Shown: positions 1 to 6,528 of the stretch, in pieces
Layout of the letters: each line of letters starts with the position of its first letter
How positions within the stretch are numbered: the first letter of the stretch is position 1
From: Gallionellaceae bacterium
GTDB taxonomy: Bacteria; Pseudomonadota; Gammaproteobacteria; Burkholderiales; Gallionellaceae
Assembly (NCBI GenBank): GCA_003151655.1
Contig: PLYB01000162.1
Span: forward strand, 1-7,020
DNA: 7,020 nucleotides
Direction of reading: 5' to 3'
Made by a program: the position numbers and the translations under genes
The notes under the pieces: model-generated
The model's input: the letters and a program-made list of their open reading frames with translations, nothing else
What the model was told of the DNA's origin: nothing
Database searches by the model: none

Positions 1-294
1 ATTCGATCAAGCAGTTTTGTATGCACGGTAATCTCCAAACAAAAAACAGTTGCAGGCCAAGTATGCCGCTGTCGAAGCAAGATTAACATTGTTCAAGTAA
101 ATGCGCACAATTTGATACAGCGAATAACATGAGTGTGCTGCAGCTGACCATCATGGGAATTGCTGCGAACTCCCGGTAATCGGCATTACCGGAAACTTGC
201 GATTTTCTGAAAAGGCTGTCGACCTATTCTGTTGCGATGTCCGCTTCCAAAAATTTCGAGGGGTGCTAACGAAACAAAACAGTAAATCATTCGT
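1..294. other. Left-edge region without a convincing gene
   Basis: No open frame here has a plausible start, ribosome-binding site and protein-like content. The plus-strand frame beginning at base 2 meets stops at 29-31 and 98-100. The stretch between them reads like a short charged helix (ending ...EARLTLFK), which could be the eroded tail of a gene entering from the left, but it is too short to support. The region lies downstream of the minus-strand DUF4062 gene and holds a strong hairpin at 173-192. It also holds a block (about 125-200) that resembles one on the other side of that gene. It looks like non-coding, possibly decayed, mobile or intergenic sequence. Confidence 0.5.
173..192. repeat. 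Perfect inverted repeat, 8-bp stem with 4-nt loop
   Basis: CCGGTAAT (173-180) and ATTACCGG (185-192) are exact reverse complements separated by CGGC. The hairpin lies about 100 bp beyond the stop codon of the minus-strand DUF4062 gene. Neither strand has a T-run directly after it, so it is not a canonical intrinsic terminator. It could be a transcript-stabilising 3' hairpin, a palindromic binding site or part of a repeat element. The structure is seen directly; its function is unknown. Confidence 0.6.
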
Positions 295-1572
295 TCATTT
301 TAAAGGTTCATTAGCTTTATACAAATACTTATCAATTTCGGCATCGGTAGGCCGCCCTGCATCCAATCTTTCCTGCATGCCTTGGATCGGTGATTCTGAT
401 CGTAGGTAAGGCATTTTAAATTCAGATCCTTCAAGATGAACGAGGAGTGCTTTGGAAAGTTCAATAACGTTTGCCCACCGGTCGAGTAAATACAAAAAGG
501 GGATCAACTTATTCGTTTCTATGTTGAAGCTGGTCTTATTTGGTTGGTCTTTGGACGAATACTTATACGTCACTGTTACTGTGTCACTGGTATTAGATCG
601 ATTGAAACGGCGAATTTGGTCTTGGAGCAATAATAATGCCTCATAAAAATCCGTCTCTTTGTAAGAGTTTGTTGTGAAATCAAACTCCAGAAACGTCGGC
701 AGCGCAATTGCTTGTGTTAAAACGACTGGATGAAACTGCACAGAAAATATCTGTACCACTAAAAAGGATAGCCCATTCCATTGTTGTACCGGAATACTTG
801 TAAATTCATCGAACTTGCGTTCATTTACTATAGGGTATTCCTTATGGTGTTTATCAATAAAATACATCGGTGAATAGACTCTGCCATCCCTGTCCTTAAC
901 AAGGCACTTGCTCACAATGTCGCGCAACTCCCTACGAAGCAACCGTTTCAGGGTTAGCTCTTCGACTGGGGTTGAGGAAAATAGCTGGCCTTGGAGTACG
1001 TCAATTATGTCCTTGAACCCGCTAAATACATGAACCCAGTTACCTGTCGGTGCCGACTGCTCTCCCTTTACAGAGAGCTTTGTTTCATGACTGCGACTGA
1101 CTTCTGTAATGAAATTTGACAGGAATTCTGCATCGCTCGCAAACTTGCTTGGGTAGTTTGCAATGGACTTCTGCAAGGTGTTATCGATGGACTGCGACTT
1201 CAGATAATTGGTTAATTCATGACGGTCTTCTCGTACTTGCCACACTGATGCCCTGACAAAATTTATTACCTTCAACTTGCCCGCGCATTGAAGCTTGTAT
1301 GCTTCCTGGTACTCACGTTGCGTGATCGATATCCTCGCATTTTCATCAAACCATCCCCCAACCCGGCTGCCAATCAGGAGAATGAAGTAATCAGCTGACT
1401 GAATAGAGCTTATGCATGCATCATACGAATGCTCATCCAATGGCTTTGTGAAGTCGTTAAATTCTGAGGCCAGTACATTGCAGCCCTGCTCCTCCAAATA
1501 GAACTTGAGTGCAGATCGTAGATCATGGAAGTCGTGGATGGTTGATGAAATAAAAAAGGTAGGGCGTTTCAT
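295..1572 (-). CDS. Stand-alone DUF4062 domain protein, candidate defence protein
   Basis: Encodes 425 residues. The N-terminus matches the DUF4062 pattern: a first strand running into FFISST (6-11), then a helix HDLRSAL (16-22), a SEFNDF segment (36-41), the hydrophobic strand YFILLIGSRVGGWF (62-75), and SITQREYQEA (82-91) with Glu87. This resembles a TIR-like Rossmann-type fold. From family knowledge, DUF4062 usually sits at the N-terminus of large STAND/NLR-like or other signalling proteins, several of them linked to defence. Whether this copy cleaves a nucleotide is not shown. Residues about 100-425 match nothing I recognise, and I see no Walker A motif, TPR repeats or membrane segments, so it lacks the usual NTPase partner domain. 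The ATG start is chosen because DUF4062 begins only a few residues before FISST. No good Shine-Dalgarno precedes it (the upstream bases are A/T-rich). The gene is visibly more AT-rich than the restriction operon, suggesting separate acquisition. It is transcribed alone, divergently from the nuclease gene. The DUF4062 call is fairly sure; the function is inferred. Confidence 0.82.
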   Translation of the reverse strand: MKRPTFFISSTIHDFHDLRSALKFYLEEQGCNVLASEFNDFTKPLDEHSYDACISSIQSADYFILLIGSRVGGWFDENARISITQREYQEAYKLQCAGKLKVINFVRASVWQVREDRHELTNYLKSQSIDNTLQKSIANYPSKFASDAEFLSNFITEVSRSHETKLSVKGEQSAPTGNWVHVFSGFKDIIDVLQGQLFSSTPVEELTLKRLLRRELRDIVSKCLVKDRDGRVYSPMYFIDKHHKEYPIVNERKFDEFTSIPVQQWNGLSFLVVQIFSVQFHPVVLTQAIALPTFLEFDFTTNSYKETDFYEALLLLQDQIRRFNRSNTSDTVTVTYKYSSKDQPNKTSFNIETNKLIPFLYLLDRWANVIELSKALLVHLEGSEFKMPYLRSESPIQGMQERLDAGRPTDAEIDKYLYKANEPLK

Positions 1573-1920
1573 TTTAAGTTTTAGTACGTTGAATTTAACT
1601 CACGCTGACGATCGAAAAAGGATGCCCTACTATGACTTCGGCAATTTGCCAATAATCTTCTGCGAATGTACGAATATTGCCATCCTACTACAGGCTGGCT
1701 TTTACTGCTTATTGGCAGTTCCAGAGTCAGAGTGCGACTGGCGGTGATGCTAGGAACAAAACTGAAGCAAACGAAATATGGTAAATTCCAACAGCATCTT
1801 GATACCTGCTCTATGGAGTCTTCTCTAACAGGTAACTTTGTGCGCGAAGCCGACCATCACTCTCAATCAATGTCGGTAATGCCAGTAACATATTTGCAGG
1901 CGTGACAAAGGAACAACCCG
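1573..1920. other. Divergent intergenic region between the DUF4062 and nuclease genes
   Basis: These 348 bp must hold the promoters of both flanking genes, but no strong sigma-70 promoter stands out. The best plus-strand candidate is TTGATA (1799-1804) with TCTAAC (1824-1829), whose 19-bp spacing is too long to be convincing. A short palindrome, GGCAATTTGCC (1640-1650), lies about 70 bp upstream of the DUF4062 start and could be an operator. The right part (about 1826-1899) resembles a block at 125-200. Short open frames here have no ribosome-binding site and no protein-like pattern. Confidence 0.5.
1908..1912 (+). promoter_or_regulatory. Shine-Dalgarno site of the nuclease gene
   Basis: AAGGA lies 8 bases upstream of the ATG at 1921. 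This is good spacing and supports that start rather than a later in-frame ATG such as Met14. Confidence 0.65.
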
Positions 1921-3450
1921 ATGAATTTTTACGAAGAATATAAACCGTTCCGTAATTATATGCGACGGTTCGATTTGGTGGAGAGCCTCGCGGATGTTTG
2001 GCGCTACTCGCTGTATGTCATAGAGAATCAACCATTGCCAGTTGACGACGCTATCAGAAGTAGCGTTTCGCCATTCAAGGACTTGAAGAAGCATTTATAT
2101 CCATGGGACTTAGACATACTCGCCAGAGAATTGGTTCTGAACGCCGGAAGTAAAAATGACCGCAATCTCAAAACGCGGGAACACCTCGCTGAAGCCGTCA
2201 ATCATATACGACGGCTTGACGATGCCTCTTTCAGGGGTAAGGGAAGCGAACCACCAGATGTTATCTTCGAGCTTCATCGCATAGCTCACCGCCAGTTTCC
2301 TTGGCAGGTAAGCGCGGGTATTGCCCCGATGATGCGCGCTCTCAAGGTGTACGGTGAGACCGCAGTCGATGCAATTGTCGTCCGCGAACTCGGCATGACA
2401 GCTCAGCAGTTTATGCTGCTTGGCATGGCGGTGGGCGGTCATTTTATGAAGAAGCCGGTAATGTCGACCAACCAAGATTATGAGGGGCTGGGTATATCGA
2501 AAGAGTCATCGAATGCATTTTTCAACCGCATTACCTGCACAACTGAGCAACTCAGGGAGGCAACCAAAAAACGGCAGTCATATGATTGCGACTGGCTCTA
2601 TACATGGAACCCGTTGGAAGAAAGACCTCTTGTTATTTTTGACTCGGCCTACCCCGACCGTGTTCTGTGTCCCATACCTCGTTATCTTAGTCGCCGGACA
2701 TCGGGGGGGCTTTTTTTCGACCTCGCGAATTCGGCAGGATTCAGTAATCCATTTGGCGATTCGTTCCAAGCTTATGTTGGCGAGGTTATCAAGGTGACTT
2801 GTCCTGCACCTGGCTTCACGGCGTTACCCGAAGAACAATATGGTGGGAAAGATAAAAAACATGGCGTTGATTGGTTGCTATCTGACAGAACTGGACACTT
2901 GTTCATTGAGTGCAAGGCCAAGCGTCTTACATTAAACGCAAAGACTCTCTCGGACCCAGAGGCGCTGGACAAAGACCTCGATGTAATGGCGAAGGCTATC
3001 GTTCAACACTATCGCAATATCGAGGACGCACTAAAATCCAAAACTAGATGGGTGCCAGATGGACTCCCAATTTATCCGTTGATTCTGACATTGGAAGATT
3101 GGTTCATTATTAGCCCTCGTGTCCTTGAAATGTTGAACAAGCATGTCCGACGCTTGTTATCCGAAGCCGGAATTGACATGAAGGTGCTAGAGGAAATGCC
3201 GTACACCATTGCGTCAGCCCACGAGTTCGAGATAACGAGCCAAATCATAGCGCAGGTCGGAATTTTCTCAGTGATGTCCAAGAAGACAACGCCGGAGAAA
3301 CAAGGCTGGGCACTATTGCCGCTCGCCTCAGACGATTTCAAGGAAGAAATGCGACGTATCAATTGGCACCTGTTTGCCAATGATTTTGGCAAAATGTTGC
3401 CTGACGAGGTTTCGCATTCTTATGATTGGCAAACGTTCAAAGTCAACTAA
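1921..3450 (+). CDS. Uncharacterised PD-(D/E)XK nuclease-domain protein
   Basis: Encodes 509 residues in a family I cannot name. The informative part is mid-to-C-terminal: GVDWLL (315-320) with Asp317, then LFIECKAKR (327-335) with Glu330 and Lys332. This is the D-X12-E-X-K arrangement of the PD-(D/E)XK endonuclease fold, with Asp at the start of one strand and ExK in the next. Glu288 in the preceding segment (FQAYVGEVI) could be the additional helical acidic residue seen in many such enzymes. Residues 1-270 are mostly helical in character with no known motif and may serve for target recognition or regulation. Residues 340-509 form another unassigned region with a Trp-rich end. There is no signal peptide or membrane segment, so it is probably cytoplasmic. 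It has its own ribosome-binding site. It is divergent from the DUF4062 gene and convergent with res, so it is probably monocistronic. A DNA-cleaving defence role is inferred from the motif and location; a repair or mobile-element role is possible. A G7-C-T7 run lies inside the gene (2703-2717). Confidence 0.85.
   Translation: MNFYEEYKPFRNYMRRFDLVESLADVWRYSLYVIENQPLPVDDAIRSSVSPFKDLKKHLYPWDLDILARELVLNAGSKNDRNLKTREHLAEAVNHIRRLDDASFRGKGSEPPDVIFELHRIAHRQFPWQVSAGIAPMMRALKVYGETAVDAIVVRELGMTAQQFMLLGMAVGGHFMKKPVMSTNQDYEGLGISKESSNAFFNRITCTTEQLREATKKRQSYDCDWLYTWNPLEERPLVIFDSAYPDRVLCPIPRYLSRRTSGGLFFDLANSAGFSNPFGDSFQAYVGEVIKVTCPAPGFTALPEEQYGGKDKKHGVDWLLSDRTGHLFIECKAKRLTLNAKTLSDPEALDKDLDVMAKAIVQHYRNIEDALKSKTRWVPDGLPIYPLILTLEDWFIISPRVLEMLNKHVRRLLSEAGIDMKVLEEMPYTIASAHEFEITSQIIAQVGIFSVMSKKTTPEKQGWALLPLASDDFKEEMRRINWHLFANDFGKMLPDEVSHSYDWQTFKVN
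2703..2717 (+). repeat. Adjacent homopolymer tracts G7-C-T7 within a coding region
   Basis: Seven G (2703-2709), one C and seven T (2711-2717) encode Ser-Gly-Gly-Leu-Phe-Phe at about residues 260-266 of the nuclease protein. Such tracts can slip during replication or transcription. A one-base change here would remove the Asp317/Glu330/Lys332 nuclease centre, which lies downstream. The frame is intact in this sequence. Confidence 0.6.
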
Positions 3451-3558
3451 ATCGGATCAATTAAGAACAACAGTCTGAGCCGAGATTCGACCAAACACCA
3501 TTGACCAACTACACAGGGTCGAGAGTAACGATTCGAAAAACCTGTATCCTTATCTGGT
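3451..3558. other. Convergent intergenic gap between the nuclease gene and res
   Basis: These 108 bp separate two converging genes. I see no strong terminator. Weak candidates are TCGACC and GGTCGA arms (about 3487 and 3518) with a long loop, and, on the minus strand, AAACC/GGTTT arms (3556-3560 with 3538-3542) followed by a short T-run just after the res stop codon. Both stems are too short to call confidently. Confidence 0.35.
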
Positions 3559-6528
3559 TTAAATGCCGAGTTGCTGCTGCATAATGGCAGTCGCTACCGG
3601 GCGCGCTCTTGAAAAACTCAATAATCCACCTGCACCGCCAAGCTGTGCGCCCTTGCTTTGCCAGTCGTATAAAGTTTTGTCATCTATCATCACGTAGTGC
3701 CACGGTAATCCACTGCGTTGAGCTTCATCCAACCCATTAATTCGATCACACCATGCCACGGCAGCTTTCAATTTTCGCTGCACATTGGGTGTAGTGACTT
3801 GACCCTGTGCTTTGGTTTCCACCAAGTAGATCGCCTCATAGGTGCGCACCAGAAAATCAGGCGAGTAAAACGCTGGGAGTCCGTCTTCTTTTACATAGCG
3901 TAGTCGCACAAAATCATGGCGCGTTTCACTCACTTTGCAGAAAGCTAATATCTGAGCATCGGATTGAGCCCATCCCATAAACGCGCGCTCCAATCCGCCA
4001 CTGTGTGCCGGAAATGCAAGCCGTTCGTAAATGCACTTGCTCACTGGCAACGAATTGCTTTCGCGCATCATTAGCTTTGGCACTTCCGACAATTTGCGAT
4101 GGCGTACCTCTGTTTCGCCCACCACATCTTGATGTTCAGATTCGATCAACGCTACCGCGAAAACTTTGGTGATGTGATCTATCACTGGCTGCAACAACAG
4201 TACCCGCCATTGCTCAGTTTTCATCGGATCAAACGCCGCGCCGAATAGATAGCCTCTGATGAAATCATCCAGCCATCCTGTAAGCTCTGCCGTGTTTATT
4301 TGCAAATATGGATTTGCCAGATGCGCAGCAATTTTATTGCCCTTGGGGAGCGGCTGGCTTAACGCCTGTCCTATGCGACGAGTAAGCCGTGCCAGGAAAT
4401 CGTTATAACCGCCGACATTCATCACCGCGCCATCCACGCGGTAGTCGCCAAACAATGTGCTGCTTTGCAAATCCTGCGACACGAAAGTATCGCCCTTGCC
4501 TATCAACGCGGTGAGTTGTGTCAGCGACATGGCTGAGAAAGTCGGCAGCGCCTTCAAGTCCAGGGTGTGGTGTTCGAGAAAAGATTCCGCTTCGCGCAAA
4601 ATGAACGGAATTGCGAAATCGTAAGCCTCAAATCCATCGCGCAATTCGACTGCAATAACATCGCCCGTGCTGCTGGTGTCATCCATGTCGTCAGTGGTGG
4701 TGCCTGCCAATCCTTCTGCCATCAAATCGTTGTAGAAGGATTGAAATGCAGGGTGCTCGACAATAGACAAAACATCAATCAAATTGTTTGGCTCTTGCCC
4801 GTTCTTCAGCCGATCCCGATTCTCGCGTTTGAGGTCGGCATATTCCTCATCACGCCACATCAGGCGCAAGCCGCGCCCGATGGTTTGTTCCAGCAAAATT
4901 TGAGCTTGCGAACTGCGCAACGGCACGATCACGCAAATGTTGTTCACGTCGAAGCCTTCGCGCAACATCAGCACGCTGACAATGACACGCGGTGTGGCAT
5001 GTTGATCCACGCTGAATAGCCGCTCCCGTACCGGAGCCCAGTCTTTCTCGCCCAACTCCGCCTTTTTGCCGGAGTCGATAGACATCACATCGTCTTCGTT
5101 CAGCCCTTCGTCACGCAGAAACGTTGCAACTTTGGGTGATACCGTTGTGTCTTCGCATACCACCAGCATCTTTGGGTGTCGTGTTGGATCAATACGAGCA
5201 AAGTCCGCTTCCAACTTTTTCAGTTTTTGTAAACCGGCGCGTAGCATCACTCGCTGACCATTGCTCAAGATCGGGTTGCCATCCTCATCACGTTCCGCTT
5301 TGAATTCCAGTGGTAGCGCGCCGATCTCCTTGCGCCTGTCCAATACCAACGACTTCACTAACCCCGCGCGCATCGCACTGTTCAAATCAAAGTCGGTGAT
5401 AATGTGAGGGAAGTAGACTTTGTGTTTATTTTTGCCGGAACCAACATCGTTGTAAGGCGTGGCGGAGAAGTCCATCTGCACAAAGCGACGGCCTTTGCTC
5501 TCGGCAATTTTGGACAAGCTTTTCTGCCACTCAACTTCGCTGGTTTCGCCTTCTTTCTTCAGTTCGTGAATATGGTGCGCCTCGTCGTTGAACACCATCA
5601 AATCCGGTAAGCCTGCCAAGTACTCCAGCACATTGCCACGCGCATAACGCCGATCCAGTACATCCAAACTATTGCCCGTGCTCTTGCCCGGCATGAGCGG
5701 CAATATGGCGGCAATCACTTGTTGCGCTTCGGGCATCGCACCCGGTGCGGTGATTTCTTCTTCCAGTTCCAGCTCTTCCGCATCTGCCAACAAGTGCCAG
5801 TTGGATATGGCGATCATGCCGTTGCCTGTCGCCTTTAAGCCGATGTCTGCTTTGCTGCACACATTGCCGCGCACGAAGCCAAACACCGATTCTCGATATG
5901 CTTCGGGAATAAATAGCTCGGCAAATTTTGCCACATCGGACGTGGCAAAATCACGCACGCCAGCAATCTGCTTGCCGCAGAACGCATCCAGTAAACGGTC
6001 ATACACAATCAAGCCGGGCGCGACGATCAAAAATTGCCGTGTGAAACGCGGGTCATCATTGCCCTCTGCCAATGCCGCCGTTTTATTGAGCAATTGCCAG
6101 ATCATCAACGCTTGCAACACCCAAGTCTTACCTGTGCCGGTTGCCATCTTCAAACAATATTTTGGATGCGCGTGCTTGGCTTGTGCCACTTCACTCATAC
6201 GGCTGCCAGTCAACAACGCATCCGGTGCGGCTTGCTGATACAAATCGAGCAACGTTGTCGCACCCATCACTTCATGCGCAACAATCGCGTTGAGAATCGC
6301 TTGCCGTTGCCCTGTATGAAAATTCAGCGTGCTGCGCGTGGCGATCATGTCATCGCCAAACCACCACTTCAACAAAGTCGCCGTAGTCGGCGTGACTAGC
6401 TCAAAAATATCGGCAACGCCAGATTCCAGACCGATGCAGAGTTGGTTGGTTTTTGCGGTGAGGCCCGCCGATAGCGCGAGTTGCTCTTCGGCTTTCGCGG
6501 GTTGCTTGGATACGGTGGAGTCACTCAT
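3559..6528 (-). CDS. res: Type III-like restriction endonuclease, Res subunit (helicase plus nuclease)
   Basis: Encodes 989 residues, close to the usual ~970-1000 for type III Res subunits. In these systems Res and Mod form a complex in which Res uses ATP to move along unmodified DNA and then cuts it. Visible motifs, in order: an N-terminal TGQRQAI segment (72-78) like a Q motif; Walker A ATGTGKT (129-135, Lys134); Walker B/DEAH DEAHH (315-319); motif III SATPYN (355-360); a second RecA-like domain with REGFDV (523-528); and motif VI QTIGRGLR (548-555). The C-terminus carries a PD-(D/E)XK nuclease, SPDFLV (889-894, Asp891) and VETKAQ (903-908, Glu904 and Lys906), the spacing expected for type III Res. 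All catalytic residues look intact. The closest family I can recall is the one called BPTD_3080-type restriction endonucleases, but this is from memory. The ATG overlaps the stop of the upstream methyltransferase-like gene by 4 bp. A GGTGGA six bases before the start may serve as the ribosome-binding site, so translation is probably coupled. Confidence 0.93.
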   Translation of the reverse strand: MSDSTVSKQPAKAEEQLALSAGLTAKTNQLCIGLESGVADIFELVTPTTATLLKWWFGDDMIATRSTLNFHTGQRQAILNAIVAHEVMGATTLLDLYQQAAPDALLTGSRMSEVAQAKHAHPKYCLKMATGTGKTWVLQALMIWQLLNKTAALAEGNDDPRFTRQFLIVAPGLIVYDRLLDAFCGKQIAGVRDFATSDVAKFAELFIPEAYRESVFGFVRGNVCSKADIGLKATGNGMIAISNWHLLADAEELELEEEITAPGAMPEAQQVIAAILPLMPGKSTGNSLDVLDRRYARGNVLEYLAGLPDLMVFNDEAHHIHELKKEGETSEVEWQKSLSKIAESKGRRFVQMDFSATPYNDVGSGKNKHKVYFPHIITDFDLNSAMRAGLVKSLVLDRRKEIGALPLEFKAERDEDGNPILSNGQRVMLRAGLQKLKKLEADFARIDPTRHPKMLVVCEDTTVSPKVATFLRDEGLNEDDVMSIDSGKKAELGEKDWAPVRERLFSVDQHATPRVIVSVLMLREGFDVNNICVIVPLRSSQAQILLEQTIGRGLRLMWRDEEYADLKRENRDRLKNGQEPNNLIDVLSIVEHPAFQSFYNDLMAEGLAGTTTDDMDDTSSTGDVIAVELRDGFEAYDFAIPFILREAESFLEHHTLDLKALPTFSAMSLTQLTALIGKGDTFVSQDLQSSTLFGDYRVDGAVMNVGGYNDFLARLTRRIGQALSQPLPKGNKIAAHLANPYLQINTAELTGWLDDFIRGYLFGAAFDPMKTEQWRVLLLQPVIDHITKVFAVALIESEHQDVVGETEVRHRKLSEVPKLMMRESNSLPVSKCIYERLAFPAHSGGLERAFMGWAQSDAQILAFCKVSETRHDFVRLRYVKEDGLPAFYSPDFLVRTYEAIYLVETKAQGQVTTPNVQRKLKAAVAWCDRINGLDEAQRSGLPWHYVMIDDKTLYDWQSKGAQLGGAGGLLSFSRARPVATAIMQQQLGI
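6525..6528 (-). promoter_or_regulatory. ATGA stop-start overlap (translational coupling)
   Basis: The last codons of the mod-like gene end in TGA (6527-6525), whose first two bases are the TG of the res ATG (6528-6526). This 4-bp overlap indicates a single transcript and coupled translation, which is common where two subunits are made in fixed proportion. Confidence 0.85.

Noticed and set aside
2..100. Plus-strand frame reading FDQAVLYAR, stop, then ...QLQAKYAAVEARLTLFK, stop, as a possible gene tail entering from the left
   Set aside because: Only about 32 codons with an internal stop at 29-31 and no recognisable family. This is too little to call a gene or a pseudogene.
1640..1650. GGCAATTTGCC palindrome as an operator
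   Set aside because: The 5-bp arms are short enough to arise by chance, and there is no second copy or promoter overlap to support it.
1666..1905. Open frame of 79 codons on the plus strand in the divergent intergenic region
   Set aside because: No ribosome-binding site, low-complexity and unprotein-like composition, and it lies over the region expected to hold promoters.
3536..3562. Possible intrinsic terminator of the mod-res operon (AAACC/GGTTT arms followed by T's on the minus strand)
   Set aside because: The stem is only 5 bp with two G-C pairs and a 13-nt loop, which is too weak to call a terminator.
4567..5019. Open frame of 150 codons on the plus strand
   Set aside because: It lies wholly antisense to the well-supported res gene, and its translation shows no domain. 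It is a by-product of codon bias on the other strand.
5672..6238. Open frame of 188 codons on the plus strand
   Set aside because: It is antisense to the helicase core of res and includes serine runs mirroring the Glu/Leu-rich stretch of Res (about residues 250-258). It is not a gene.
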